The position numbers were made by a program, and so were the translations under genes. The notes under the pieces are model-generated. The model was given only the letters and a program-made list of their open reading frames with translations, was not told where the DNA came from and made no database searches. A stretch of DNA of 64,000 bases from CAWGHZ01 sp963775315 (GTDB taxonomy: Bacteria; Pseudomonadota; Alphaproteobacteria; MPNO01; DASWLB01). Numbering within the stretch: position 1 is the first letter of the stretch; each line of letters opens with the position of its first letter. Positions 43,106 to 52,909 of this stretch are shown here, piece after piece. Location: NCBI GenBank assembly GCA_963775315.1, contig CAVZIN010000003.1, forward strand, positions 62,001 to 126,000. Direction: 5' to 3'.

Positions 43106-44107
43106 ATGGCCGTTCTGCCCGAAAGCATGACCGCGATCGAGATCGCCGCGCCCGGCGGCCCCGAGGCGCTGCGCCCGGCGCGGCGCCCGACGCCGCGTCC
43201 CGCTTCGGGTGAGGTGCTGATCAAGGTCGCGGCGGCGGGGGTGAACCGGCCCGACGTGCTGCAGCGCCAGGGCAACTACCCGCCGCCCAAGGGCACGACC
43301 GACATCCCCGGGCTCGAGATCGCCGGCACGGTCGCCGCGGTCGCGCCGGATGTGACCTGCCTCAAGGAGGGCGATCCGGTCTGCGCGCTGGTGGCCGGCG
43401 GCGGCTATGCCGAGTACTGCGTCGCACCCGTCCAGTGCAGCCTGCCGGTGCCCAAGGGGCTCTCGATGGTCGAGGCGGGGGCCCTGCCCGAGACGTTCTT
43501 CACCGTGTGGGACAATCTGTTCATCCGCGGCCGCCTTGCGGCGGGTGAATTCTGCCTGATCCACGGCGGGGCGTCCGGCATCGGCACCACCGCCATCCAG
43601 CTCGCCCACGCCCTCGGCGCCAGGGTGTTCGCCACGGCCGGCACGCCCGAGAAATGCTCCGCCTGCGTCGAACTCGGCGCCGAGCGCGCCATCAACTACC
43701 GCACCGAGGACTTCCTCGAGGTGGTGCGCGAGGCGACCGGCAATCGCGGCGTCGACGTCATCCTCGACATGGTCGGCGGCTCCTATTTCGCCCGCAACCT
43801 CGACGCGCTGGCGGTCGAGGGGCGGCTCGTGTTCATCGCCACGCTCGGCGGCGCCACCGCCGAGCTTCCCATCTTCCGCCTGATGATGAAGCGCGCCACC
43901 GTCACCGGCTCGACGCTTCGCGCCCGCAGCGTGGCGCAGAAGGTGCCGATCGCCGAGGCGCTGCGCGCCCAGGCGTGGCCGCTGATCGAACAGGGCCAGG
44001 TGCGCCCGCGTATTCACGCCACCTTCCCCCTGGCCGAGGCTGGCGCCGCGCACGCGCTGATGGAGGCGGATACCCATATCGGCAAGATCGTGCTGACCAA
44101 TGGCTGA
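43106..44107 (+). CDS. NAD(P)H quinone oxidoreductase (PIG3/zeta-crystallin type)
   Basis: Zinc-free member of the medium-chain dehydrogenase family, 333 residues. GVNRPDVLQRQGNYPPPKG, LEIAGTVAAVAPDV and the NADP site IHGGASGIGTTAIQLAHALG are typical of the PIG3 group, which reduces quinones. No structural-zinc cysteines are present. Convergent or adjacent genes do not suggest a pathway. Confidence 0.9.
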   Translation: MAVLPESMTAIEIAAPGGPEALRPARRPTPRPASGEVLIKVAAAGVNRPDVLQRQGNYPPPKGTTDIPGLEIAGTVAAVAPDVTCLKEGDPVCALVAGGGYAEYCVAPVQCSLPVPKGLSMVEAGALPETFFTVWDNLFIRGRLAAGEFCLIHGGASGIGTTAIQLAHALGARVFATAGTPEKCSACVELGAERAINYRTEDFLEVVREATGNRGVDVILDMVGGSYFARNLDALAVEGRLVFIATLGGATAELPIFRLMMKRATVTGSTLRARSVAQKVPIAEALRAQAWPLIEQGQVRPRIHATFPLAEAGAAHALMEADTHIGKIVLTNG

Positions 44108-44182
44108 GGCGCGCCGGCCTTTCCCGGCGCCCTCCGTGCGCCTATGCTTGATGCTTGGCGCGGCCGCGGAAAAGGAGGGTTC

Positions 44183-44971
<789 letters not shown>

Positions 44972-44991
44972 GGCTCTGTCGTGCCCGTTCG

Positions 44992-45030
44992 AATATCCTC
45001 GTCCGTCGACAGGCTCAGGATGAGGATATT
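44992..45030. repeat. inverted-repeat element between trcR and pepN
   Basis: Arms AATATCCTC and GAGGATATT with GTCC/GGAT extending the stem and GTCGACAGGCTCA as loop. The loop motif (CGACAGGCTCAGGATGAGG) is a common dispersed element in alphaproteobacteria. It sits between convergent genes and may end transcription both ways. Confidence 0.65.
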
Positions 45031-45101
45031 GATTTCGGCCTCACCCTGAATTTGTCGGAGGGCGAGGCCGCGGCACCGTGATCCAGCTTTGCTGGAGGCG
45101 T

Positions 45102-47756
45102 CTAACTGTCCCGGCCGAGCGACTTCGACGCGATCTCGTACACGTCGCGCGACAGGCTCGGCGCCGCAAGGATGCGGGATAGCTCTGCCTTCATCCGGTC
45201 CTGCCGGCCCGGATCGTAGCGCCGCCAGCGGCCGAGCGGGGCGAGAAGCCGCGCCGCCACCTGAGGGTTGATCGCGTCGAGCTCCAGCGTGCGGTCGGCG
45301 TGGAAGGCATAGCCCGACCCAGCGGCCGCGTGATAGCGCAATGGATTGGCGGCGGTGAACGCGCCGATCAGCGCGCGCACCCGGTTCGGGTTGCGCATCG
45401 AGAAGGCGGGGTGGTCCATCAGCGCCTTCACCCGGTCCAGCGTGTCGGGCAGCGACGACACCGCCTGCAGGCTCAGCCACTTGTCCACGACCAGCCGGTC
45501 GTCCTTGAAGCGCTCGAAGAAATCGCCGAGCGCCTGCTCGCGCGCCGCTCCCGGAATGTCGACCAGAAGGCGCAGCGCCGCCATCCGGTCGGTCATGTTG
45601 TCGGCGGTGCGATAGCGCCGCGCGACTCGCTCCAGCATCGCGGGATCGCCTTCCGCCAGCGCGGCGAGATAGGCGAGCGCGGCATTGCGAAGCGCGCGCC
45701 GTCCCGCCTGCGCCGCGTCCGGGCTGTAGGGCTCGGCCGACGCGGGCGCGTCGGCGATGCGGGCGAGCTCGGCGGTCAGTCCCTCGGCGACGGCGCGGCG
45801 CAGCGTCTCGCGCGCCTGGTGGATGCCGGCGGGATCGACGACGGTCATGCGCTCGGCGAGATAGTCCTCGCTCGGCATGCCGATGGCGACGGCGACATAG
45901 GCGGGCTCCAGCGCCCCGTCGCGCAAGATGTCGGCGATCGCGGCGACGAAGGCGGGATCGGCCGCCGTCGTCCGGCCCGCGCGCAGCGCGTCGACGCCGC
46001 GAAGGATCAGGTCGGTCGCGAACTGCTGGCCCGCCTCCCACCGCGCGAACGGATCGGAATCGTGCGCCATCAGGAAGGCGGCTTCGGCCCCGTCGCGCGC
46101 CACCTCGACATGGACCGGCGCCGAAAATCCCCGGTTGAGCGACAGCGCCTTCGGCTCGGGCGTGTTGACGAAGCGGAAGGTCTGGTGCAGCTCGGTGACG
46201 GCGAGGACGCGCCCCTTGGTCGCGGCGCCCTCCGGCTCGCCGTCGAGGCGCAGCGCGATGTCCTGCCCCTGAGCGTCGAGAAGCCCGACCGCGAACGGGA
46301 TGTGCAGCGGCGCCTTGGTTTCCTGTCCCGGCGTCGGCGGGGTCGATTGCGCGACGGTCAGCTCGTAGGCCCCCGCCTTTGCATCGTAGCGCCCGGCGAC
46401 ATCGAGGCGTGGCGTGCCGGCCTGGGCGTACCAGCGCCTGAACTGGGCAAGGTCGGCGCCGTTCGCATCCGCCATGGCGGCGACGAAATCGTCGCAGGTC
46501 GCGGCGGTCCCGTCGTGGCGCTCCACATAGAGCTTCATGCCCTTCTGGAAGCCCGCCTCGCCGAGGATCGTGTGCATCATGCGGATCACCTCGGCGCCCT
46601 TCTGGTAGACCGTCGCGGTGTAGAAATTGTTGATCTCGATGTAGGAATCCGGCCGCACCGGGTGGGCGAGGGGGCCGGCGTCCTCGGGGAACTGGCGGTC
46701 GCGCAGGCTCCGCACCTCCTCGATGCGCTTCACCGGGCGGGCGCGCATGTCGGACGAGAACTCCTGGTCGCGGAAGACGGTCAGCCCCTCCTTCAGCGAC
46801 AGCTGGAACCAGTCACGACAGGTGATGCGGTCGCCCGTCCAGTTGTGGAAGTACTCGTGCCCGACCACGGTCTCGATGCCGGCGAAATCGGCGTCGGTCG
46901 AGCTTTCCGGGTCCGCCAGGATGTAGCGGTCGTTGAACACGTTGAGGCTTTTGTTCTCCATCGCCCCCATGTTGAAGTCGCTGACCGCGACGATGTTGAA
47001 CCGGTCGAGGTCGTACTCCAGCCCGAACCTTTCCTCGTCCCAGCGCATGGCGCGCTTCAGCGCATCCATCGCGTAGCCGGTGCGGTCCTCCTTGCCGTGC
47101 TCGACATAGATGCGGAGGTCGATTTTGCGGCCCGAGCGCGTCGTGAAGCTGTCGGCGCGGTGGGCGAGATCGCCCGCGACCAGCGCGAACAGATAGCTCG
47201 GCTTGGGGAACGGGTCGTGCCACACCGCGAAGTGCTGTCCGCCCTCCAGCGCGCCTTCGGCCACCAGATTGCCGTTCGACAGCAGAACCGGGCATGACGC
47301 CTCGTCGGCGCGGATCGTGGTGCGGAAGGTCGCCATCACGTCCGGCCGGTCGAGGAAATAGGTGATGCGGCGGAATCCTTCCGCCTCGCACTGGGTGCAG
47401 TAGACGCCGGACGAGACGTAAAGGCCGGTGAGCTTGGTGTTGGCCGCGGGCGCGGTCAGCGTCTCGATCTCCAGGATGAACCGCTCCGGCGGGTGCGGGA
47501 TGGTGAGGGTCGTGGCATCGAGCGCGTATTCGCCGAGCGCGAGTTCGCGCCCGTCGACCGCGACGCGCACCAGCTCGAGCGCCTCGCCGTCCAGCACCAG
47601 GTCGGGCCCGGCCTCGCCGTCGGCGGCCGCGACCGCGAGGCGCGAGGTGACGCGGGTCCGCTCCGGCGCCAGGTCGAACACGAGGTCGACGGTCTCGATC
47701 CGCCAGGCGGGCGGGGTGTAGTCGCTGCGATGGATGACACGTTGCGCTTGGCTCAT
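45102..47756 (-). CDS. pepN: aminopeptidase N
   Basis: M1-family zinc aminopeptidase, 884 residues, full length. The exopeptidase motif GAMEN lies near residue 262; the zinc site is HEYFHNWTGDR near 299, with the third ligand Glu in LKEGLTVFRDQE. The amino-terminal beta domain and carboxy-terminal helical domain (about 540-884) are complete. Cytoplasmic, cleaves amino-terminal residues from peptides. The ATG at 47756 starts MSQAQRVIHRSDY. Confidence 0.97.
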   Translation of the reverse strand: MSQAQRVIHRSDYTPPAWRIETVDLVFDLAPERTRVTSRLAVAAADGEAGPDLVLDGEALELVRVAVDGRELALGEYALDATTLTIPHPPERFILEIETLTAPAANTKLTGLYVSSGVYCTQCEAEGFRRITYFLDRPDVMATFRTTIRADEASCPVLLSNGNLVAEGALEGGQHFAVWHDPFPKPSYLFALVAGDLAHRADSFTTRSGRKIDLRIYVEHGKEDRTGYAMDALKRAMRWDEERFGLEYDLDRFNIVAVSDFNMGAMENKSLNVFNDRYILADPESSTDADFAGIETVVGHEYFHNWTGDRITCRDWFQLSLKEGLTVFRDQEFSSDMRARPVKRIEEVRSLRDRQFPEDAGPLAHPVRPDSYIEINNFYTATVYQKGAEVIRMMHTILGEAGFQKGMKLYVERHDGTAATCDDFVAAMADANGADLAQFRRWYAQAGTPRLDVAGRYDAKAGAYELTVAQSTPPTPGQETKAPLHIPFAVGLLDAQGQDIALRLDGEPEGAATKGRVLAVTELHQTFRFVNTPEPKALSLNRGFSAPVHVEVARDGAEAAFLMAHDSDPFARWEAGQQFATDLILRGVDALRAGRTTAADPAFVAAIADILRDGALEPAYVAVAIGMPSEDYLAERMTVVDPAGIHQARETLRRAVAEGLTAELARIADAPASAEPYSPDAAQAGRRALRNAALAYLAALAEGDPAMLERVARRYRTADNMTDRMAALRLLVDIPGAAREQALGDFFERFKDDRLVVDKWLSLQAVSSLPDTLDRVKALMDHPAFSMRNPNRVRALIGAFTAANPLRYHAAAGSGYAFHADRTLELDAINPQVAARLLAPLGRWRRYDPGRQDRMKAELSRILAAPSLSRDVYEIASKSLGRDS

Positions 47757-47859
47757 GACCTCACCGTGCGATGGGAACGGGTTCTCTGCACGATATGGCA
47801 CGAGCGGGGCCGGATCGGGAGTCCGTATCTCGCGGCGCGACGGCGTGCCGCCACATTCC

Positions 47860-47885
47860 GGAACCTCCGCGCGATCTCGCCCGTT
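47860..47885 (+). promoter_or_regulatory. EcfG general-stress promoter
   Basis: GGAAC (47860-47864), 17 bases, CGTT (47882-47885), exact consensus, 36 bases before ATG 47922. It would drive the three-gene membrane-protein operon. Confidence 0.75.
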
Positions 47886-47889
47886 TCAT

Positions 47890-47909
47890 CTTTGTCCATT
47901 GGGACAAAG
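47890..47909 (+). promoter_or_regulatory. leader hairpin partly covering ribosome site
   Basis: CTTTGTCC-ATTG-GGACAAAG, a perfect 8-pair stem at the expected transcript start. Its 3' arm runs into the AAAGGGA stretch (47906-47912) that serves as ribosome site for ATG 47922. It could restrain translation. Confidence 0.4.
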
Positions 47910-47921
47910 GGACGCAAAGCG

Positions 47922-48392
47922 ATGGCAGAGCAGGACCAAGCCGCGCAAGGCGGCAACGGCCACCACAGCCCGGGGGAGGCGGCGCGAAGCGCGGCCCGCC
48001 GGCTGCGCGCCGACGGCGTCGACCTCTACGAATCGGCGAAATCGGCGGTCGTCGATTCCGCCGAGGAGCGCAAGGCGGAGGCTGGAACCTATTTCCGCGA
48101 CGTCGCCGGCGCGCTGGAGGCGGGCGCCGAGACGCTCGACGGGCGCGGGCGCGAACGCACCGCGTCGTGGGCCAACTGGCTCGCCGACGAGGTTTCGCAC
48201 CTCGGCGAGAGCATGTCCGGGCGCGGCATCGACGAGTTGTGGGACGAGGCCGAAGCGTTCGCGCGGCGCCGCCCGGCGGTGGTCGCGGGCGCGGCGCTGC
48301 TCGTCGGCTTCGGGCTCGTTCGCTTTCTGATGTCGACCGCGGAGCCGGACGAGCCGAGGCCGGGCAACGGCAACGGCGGCACGACGGAGTGA
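47922..48392 (+). CDS. stress-associated membrane protein (YqjD/ElaB-like architecture)
   Basis: A 156-residue protein: charged Ala/Glu-rich helices (about 15-110), one membrane helix near the end (RPAVVAGAALLVGFGLVRFL), and a polar tail. The layout resembles nutrient-deprivation-induced proteins and ElaB/YqjD-type inner-membrane proteins. First gene of a three-gene operon behind an exact EcfG promoter. No enzymatic motif. Confidence 0.7.
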   Translation: MAEQDQAAQGGNGHHSPGEAARSAARRLRADGVDLYESAKSAVVDSAEERKAEAGTYFRDVAGALEAGAETLDGRGRERTASWANWLADEVSHLGESMSGRGIDELWDEAEAFARRRPAVVAGAALLVGFGLVRFLMSTAEPDEPRPGNGNGGTTE

Positions 48393-48398
48393 GATGAC

Positions 48399-48785
48399 AT
48401 GGCTGTTGAAGACAAATCCTTCGGCGGACTGATCCGCGAGCTCCTGACCGAACTCCGCGCCCTGATGCGGGCGGAGCTCAACCTCGCCCAGGCCGAGACG
48501 CAGGAGAAGTTCGAGCAGGTGCAGTCCGGCGCGATCCTTCTCGCGGTCGGGCTGCTGGGCGGATTCTGCGGCTTGCTGCTGATGCTGGCGGCCTGCGCCA
48601 TCGCGCTTGCCCGCATCATTCCGCCGGCCGCCTCGTTCGGAGCGATCGGCGCGTTCGTCGCGCTGTGCGCCCTCGGCTTCGTCCTCAGGGGGCGCGCCAA
48701 CCTGAGAGCCCGCAACCTTCGTCCGGACCGCACCCTGCGCTCGCTGCAGGATGTCGGCCGCACAGCCCGTGAGAGAACCACATGA
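48399..48785 (+). CDS. phage-holin-like / YqjE-type membrane protein
   Basis: A 128-residue protein with an amphipathic amino-terminal helix (LIRELLTELRALMRAELNLAQ) and two membrane helices (about 43-65 and 72-98). It matches the putative Actinobacterial-holin-X/phage_holin_3_6 type, which in Proteobacteria accompanies YqjD-like genes and has nothing to do with phage. It starts 6 bases after the previous stop and overlaps the next gene by 4. Confidence 0.8.
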   Translation: MAVEDKSFGGLIRELLTELRALMRAELNLAQAETQEKFEQVQSGAILLAVGLLGGFCGLLLMLAACAIALARIIPPAASFGAIGAFVALCALGFVLRGRANLRARNLRPDRTLRSLQDVGRTARERTT

Positions 48786-49669
48786 CCAAGCATTCCCCTT
48801 CCCCCGACCAGCTCGAACACGAGGCGCGCGCCCATCTCGACCGGGCCGTCGCCGCAGCCGAGGCCATCCGCGACCGGGTGACCGGCCTCAACATCGCCGG
48901 CAACGCGCTCGACGTCACCAAGGAGGCGGGCGGCGCGTTCGCCGTCAATTTCGGCCGCGCCGTGCGCGACAACCCGGTGCCGGCCGCGCTGCTCGGCATC
49001 GGGCTCGTATGGCTCGCTGCCGCCGGGCGCAACGGAAACGGCGTCGAGGACGACGAGTCCGAGGGCCCGATCTACGAGGCGACGCCGGTCGGCTATGAAG
49101 CCCATCCGGGCGGGATCTACGATGCGACCGAGATCCCGGAAGAGCCCGTCGCGCGCTCGCTCGGCGCCGCCGCGGTGAACGAGCAGGCGGCACGCTTCGC
49201 CGACGCCGCGGCCGAGCGCGCCCACCGCGCCCGCGAGGCGGCCGAGGATTTCGCCGACGACGCCGGCGGTCGCGTCCGCCGCAGCGCGCGCCGCGTCGCC
49301 TCGGTCGCGGGCCGCGCGGCCGAGGATGCCGTCGAGTACGGCAAGGCGCACCCGGTCTGGGTGGCGGTCGGAGCGCTCGCGGTTGGCGCCGCCGTCGCCG
49401 CCCTGCTCCCGCGCACGAGGCGCGAGAACCGCACGATGGGCGAGGCGGCCGACGACACCCGCCGCTACGTCCGCGAGCAGGCGGAAGAGGCGGCGGCACG
49501 CGCCAAGGACGCCGCCCGGCGCGCCGCGGGCGCCGCGCGCGAGACCGTCGAGACCGAGGCGGCGCACGTCGCCGACGTCACCGCCGACGCCGGCCACCGC
49601 GCCGCCGAGACGGTGCGAGAGGAAATCAAGGACACGACCGGCCACGGCCACGACGACGAGCACTCGTAG
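48782..49669 (+). CDS. DUF3618-like envelope-stress membrane protein
   Basis: 295 residues, very Ala/Arg/Glu-rich helical protein. Two hydrophobic helices are visible: NPVPAALLGIGLVWLAAAG (about 60-80) and HPVWVAVGALAVGAAVAALL (about 195-215). Long amphipathic helices follow (about 225-285). The tail is His/Asp-rich (GHGHDDEHS). Third gene of the operon; ATGA overlap with the holin-like gene. Probably acts with it at the inner membrane; the role is unknown. Confidence 0.72.
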   Translation: MTKHSPSPDQLEHEARAHLDRAVAAAEAIRDRVTGLNIAGNALDVTKEAGGAFAVNFGRAVRDNPVPAALLGIGLVWLAAAGRNGNGVEDDESEGPIYEATPVGYEAHPGGIYDATEIPEEPVARSLGAAAVNEQAARFADAAAERAHRAREAAEDFADDAGGRVRRSARRVASVAGRAAEDAVEYGKAHPVWVAVGALAVGAAVAALLPRTRRENRTMGEAADDTRRYVREQAEEAAARAKDAARRAAGAARETVETEAAHVADVTADAGHRAAETVREEIKDTTGHGHDDEHS

Positions 49670-49698
49670 CGCGCGACCTTCATCGGCGCAAAGACGCG

Positions 49699-49728
49699 AT
49701 GCCCGGCCAGGCGCCGGGCATTTCGTTT
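49699..49728 (+). terminator. rho-independent terminator
   Basis: Stem ATGCCCGGC / GCCGGGCAT with a 5-base loop, followed by TTCGTTT; 30 bases after the DUF3618-like stop and between convergent genes. Confidence 0.8.
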
Positions 49729-49731
49729 GCG

Positions 49732-50766
49732 CTATTTCTTCTTTTCCGGCGGCGGCGGGCGGGTGTGGTCGGCGACGTAGGCCTCGCGCATCCCCTCGGG
49801 CCGGGCGGGGCCGACCGTCGAATCGATGTGGGTCTGCATCTCGAGCTCCGAATTGATCTCGGCGCCCATGATGACCACGAACGCGCTGATATAGAGCCAC
49901 ATCAGCAGCACCACGACCGCCGCGACGGGGCCGAACGTGCGGTCGTAGCTGCCGAAATTCTGCACGTAGAAAGCGAAGGCGAGCGAGGCGAGCAGCCAGA
50001 GCGCGCAGGCGGTCGCCGCGCCCACCGATACCCAGCGGAGCTTCGCCCGGCGCCGGCACGGCGCGAAGCCGTAGAGCGTGGCGAGGGCGATCATCACCAG
50101 CACGGCGAGGACCAGCCAGCGGCCCGCCATCAGCACCGAAGCGATCAAGGGCGGCACGGGGAGCACGCCGATCGCGGCGGGGATCGCCGCGATCAGGGCG
50201 AGCGAGAGGATGACGAACACCACCGCCCCGACGGTCAGCGCCAGCGCCCAGAGGTTGCGCTCGATGAAGCCGCGCCGTTCGGCCTCCTCGTAGGCAACGT
50301 TCATCGCCGTCATCAGCGCGGTCACGCCCTTGGTCGCGCTCCACACCGCGATGAGGATCGAGACGATCAGCCCGATGCTGAGGCTCGAGTTGCTCTTTTT
50401 CGCAACCGAGGTGAGCTGGTCGGTGACGAGCTGGTACACCGACTGCGGCACCAGCCAGGAATACTGGTCGAGCTGGGCGTGCACGTCGAACGGGCTGAAC
50501 ATCAGCCCGTAGACCAGCACCAGCGCGATCAGCGCGGGGAAGATCGCGAGGAAGCCGTAGAACGCGACGCCTGCCGCGATGATCGAGGCACGGTCGCGCG
50601 ACACCTCGTCCTTGACGCGCACCAGCACCTCGCGCCAGGCGCGCCACGGCATGGCGAAGGGCGAGGGCGCGTACTCGCCGCGCGCGCCGACGACCGGCCG
50701 CTCGATGCGGTCAACCGTGGGTGCCGTACCCGTCGTCGTGCCCGCGCGCACCGTGGTCGCTTTCAT
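49732..50766 (-). CDS. YihY/BrkB-family inner-membrane protein
   Basis: About 344 residues with six membrane helices; conserved SIIAAGVAFYGFLAIFPALI, WSATKGVTALMTAMNVAYEE and FGPVAAVVVLLMWLYISAF. Family members are often misnamed ribonuclease BN; the function is unsettled. The start is uncertain: ATG 50766 is chosen, with ATG 50811 also in frame. Either overlaps the 3' end of the upstream peptidoglycan-binding gene in another frame, so the two may be co-translated under the EcfG promoter at 51474. Confidence 0.85.
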   Translation of the reverse strand: MKATTVRAGTTTGTAPTVDRIERPVVGARGEYAPSPFAMPWRAWREVLVRVKDEVSRDRASIIAAGVAFYGFLAIFPALIALVLVYGLMFSPFDVHAQLDQYSWLVPQSVYQLVTDQLTSVAKKSNSSLSIGLIVSILIAVWSATKGVTALMTAMNVAYEEAERRGFIERNLWALALTVGAVVFVILSLALIAAIPAAIGVLPVPPLIASVLMAGRWLVLAVLVMIALATLYGFAPCRRRAKLRWVSVGAATACALWLLASLAFAFYVQNFGSYDRTFGPVAAVVVLLMWLYISAFVVIMGAEINSELEMQTHIDSTVGPARPEGMREAYVADHTRPPPPEKKK

Positions 50767-51433
50767 GTTCGTGGTCGTGCCGCTGTTCGAACGCGCCCTG
50801 GTCGTGCTCATGGTCGTGCCTGCGATCGCGCGCCCCCGGTGTCACCCTGAGCTGGGAGAGGAGACGCGGCGTGATCTCGGGACCGGGCGGCAGGTGCGCG
50901 TCGCGCCGGTAGCGGACGATGGCGCGGCGCGTCGCGGGGCCGAGCACGCCGTCCGGCGGCCCCGCCCGATAGCCGCGCCGGTCGAGCGCCTCCTGCACCG
51001 CGCGCACCCGGTCGCGCGCGACGATCCCGCCGGGGGCGCGCCGCTCCGCCCGTCGGTTCTGGTGGCGCAGGTCGCGCCGCTCCTCACGCCGCTCGTCCTG
51101 CCGCGCCGCGGGGCCATTGCCTTCGATCCGCGCCAGCAGCTCGCGAGTCGGCCGGCCGGTGACGCGAAGCCCGTGCGACCTCTGGTAAGCCTCGATCGCG
51201 CGGCGGGTGTGGAATCCCATCACCCCGTCGGCCGGGCCGGCGTTGAACCCTTGCCGGTCGAGCGCGGCCTGCAGGCGAGCGACCAGCCCGCCATGCGAGC
51301 CGGCCTCGCCGGCGCGCCCGACTGGGGCGGGGGCGAATTCTGGCGACGCGGGAAAGGCGTGCGCGGCCGGGGCGGCGGCCGCGAGGGCCAGCGCGGCGGA
51401 CGCACAGAGGATCGGCAGTCGAGCGCGGGACAT
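50711..51433 (-). CDS. periplasmic peptidoglycan-binding protein with His-rich tail
   Basis: 240 residues: a signal peptide (LPILCASAALALAAAAPAAHA) and two PG_binding_1 domains (LVARLQAALDRQGFNAGPAD... and RVRAVQEALDRRGYRAGPPD...), separated by an Arg/Glu-rich linker. The last ~40 residues are rich in His, Asp and Glu (HDHEHDQ, RHDHEHESDHGARGHDD), a probable metal-binding tail. The ATG at 51433 puts the signal peptide at the very start. An exact EcfG promoter lies 41 bases upstream. Confidence 0.83.
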   Translation of the reverse strand: MSRARLPILCASAALALAAAAPAAHAFPASPEFAPAPVGRAGEAGSHGGLVARLQAALDRQGFNAGPADGVMGFHTRRAIEAYQRSHGLRVTGRPTRELLARIEGNGPAARQDERREERRDLRHQNRRAERRAPGGIVARDRVRAVQEALDRRGYRAGPPDGVLGPATRRAIVRYRRDAHLPPGPEITPRLLSQLRVTPGARDRRHDHEHDQGAFEQRHDHEHESDHGARGHDDGYGTHG

Positions 51434-51473
51434 GGCGTTCTCCAGTCGATTCGGTGACGGGGTGTGACCCGCC

Positions 51474-51499
51474 AACGTCCCGCCGGCCGGTCGGGTTCC
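51474..51499 (-). promoter_or_regulatory. EcfG general-stress promoter
   Basis: Minus strand: GGAAC (51499-51495), 17 bases, CGTT (51477-51474), exact consensus, 40 bases before the start at 51433. Confidence 0.72.
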
Positions 51500-51620
51500 C
51501 CGAATGGCGGGCAGGGATCGCCGACCGTCAGCCGCCCGAGGGCCGGCCAGCCGCCGCTATCGATCGTCGAAACGCCGGGAAAGCGGGCGGAAGCGCGGCG
51601 TTCGACGCCGCGCGCGCCCT

Positions 51621-52805
51621 CTAGCCGAACAGCTTGGTCTGCGCGGCGGCCACGGCGCCGCCGGTCTTGATGCCCTTCGCGCCCTTCAGCAGATGCTCGA
51701 ACGCGGCGAGGAACAGCGTCACGTGGATAGGCGACGCCGACTGCCCCAGGAGCCCGACGCGCCACACCTTGCCGGCCAACGCGCCCAGCCCGGCGCCCAC
51801 CTCGATGTCGTAGTCGTTGAGCAGGGCGTTCCGCACCTTCGCCTCGTCCACCCCCTCGGGCACCACCACCGTGTTGAGTTGCGGCAGGCGGTAGGGCTCG
51901 TCGACCAGAAGCTTCACGCCCATCGCGTCGAGCCCGGCCTTCAGCGCCTCGTGGCACTTCTTGTGGCGCGCCCAGGCGTTCTCGATCCCCTCCTCCATCA
52001 CCATCACCAGCGCCTCGTGCAGCGCGTAGAGCGGGTTGATCGGGGCGGTGTGGTGGTAGACGCGCGCGCCGGCGCCGGTCCAGTAGCTCATCACCAGGCC
52101 GAGGTCCATGAACCAGCTCTGGACCTTGCGGTTGCGCTTCTTCACCACGTCGGCGGCACGCGGGCTGAAGGTCAGCGGCGCGAGGCCGGGCATGCAGGAC
52201 AGGCATTTCTGCGAGCCGGAATAGACCGCGTCGGCGCCCCATTCGTCGACCTTCACCGGGATGCCGCCGAGCGAGGTGACGCAGTCGACGATCGAGAGCG
52301 CGCCGTTCTTCTGCGCCATCGCGCACAGCGCGGCGGCGTCGGACTCGACACCGGTCGAGGTCTCGGCATGGACGAAGGCCAGCGCCTTCACACCAGGGTT
52401 CTTCTTGAACGCGTCCTCGACCTTGCCGAGGTCGGTGGGCTTGCCCCAGTCGTCCACCACCATGATCGCCTCGGCGCCGCAGCGCTCGACGTTCTCCTTC
52501 ATGCGGCCGCCGAACGCGCCGTTCTGGCAGACGATCACCCGGTCGCCCGGCTCGACGAGGTTGACGAAGCACGCCTCCATCCCGACCGAGCCCGGTCCCG
52601 ACATCGGGATGGTCAGGTCGTTCTTGGTCTGGAAGGCGTAGCGCAGCATCTCCTTCAGCTCTTCCATCATCGCGGAGAAGGTGGGATCGAGATGGCCCAC
52701 CGTCGGCCGGCCGAGTGCGGCCAGCACGCGCGGATGCAGATCGGACGGGCCCGGCCCCAGCAAAAAGCGGCGCGGCGGGTTGAACGAGCGTGGCGCGGTG
52801 GGCAT
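51621..52805 (-). CDS. serine-glyoxylate/alanine-glyoxylate-type aminotransferase
   Basis: Class V PLP aminotransferase, 394 residues. LLGPGPSDLHPRVLAALGRP is the usual opening, HAETSTGV and VDCVTSLGGIPVKVDEWG hold the cofactor, and the Schiff-base Lys is in SGSQKCLSCMPGLAP. GLLGQSASPIHVTLFLAAFE ends the family pattern. Members convert glyoxylate and an amino donor to glycine; the donor cannot be assigned. Confidence 0.93.
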   Translation of the reverse strand: MPTAPRSFNPPRRFLLGPGPSDLHPRVLAALGRPTVGHLDPTFSAMMEELKEMLRYAFQTKNDLTIPMSGPGSVGMEACFVNLVEPGDRVIVCQNGAFGGRMKENVERCGAEAIMVVDDWGKPTDLGKVEDAFKKNPGVKALAFVHAETSTGVESDAAALCAMAQKNGALSIVDCVTSLGGIPVKVDEWGADAVYSGSQKCLSCMPGLAPLTFSPRAADVVKKRNRKVQSWFMDLGLVMSYWTGAGARVYHHTAPINPLYALHEALVMVMEEGIENAWARHKKCHEALKAGLDAMGVKLLVDEPYRLPQLNTVVVPEGVDEAKVRNALLNDYDIEVGAGLGALAGKVWRVGLLGQSASPIHVTLFLAAFEHLLKGAKGIKTGGAVAAAQTKLFG

Positions 52806-52909
52806 GGCGGCTCCCTATCTCTGACGCGATTTGGCGCGGCTGGCGGCGCGTTTCGGGCCTTTTCCTACACGGATTCCCGGCACGGCGTAAGGGGGCCGGG
52901 ACGCTCCGG

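Noticed and set aside
44985..45000. GTTCGAAT resembling a tRNA T-loop
   Set aside because: It belongs to a dispersed inverted repeat; no acceptor stem or anticodon arm can be drawn. I found no tRNA or rRNA gene in the window.
49325..49856. Frame crossing the DUF3618-like gene and terminator
   Set aside because: Shadow of the real gene; Arg/Ser/Ala-rich with no start signal.
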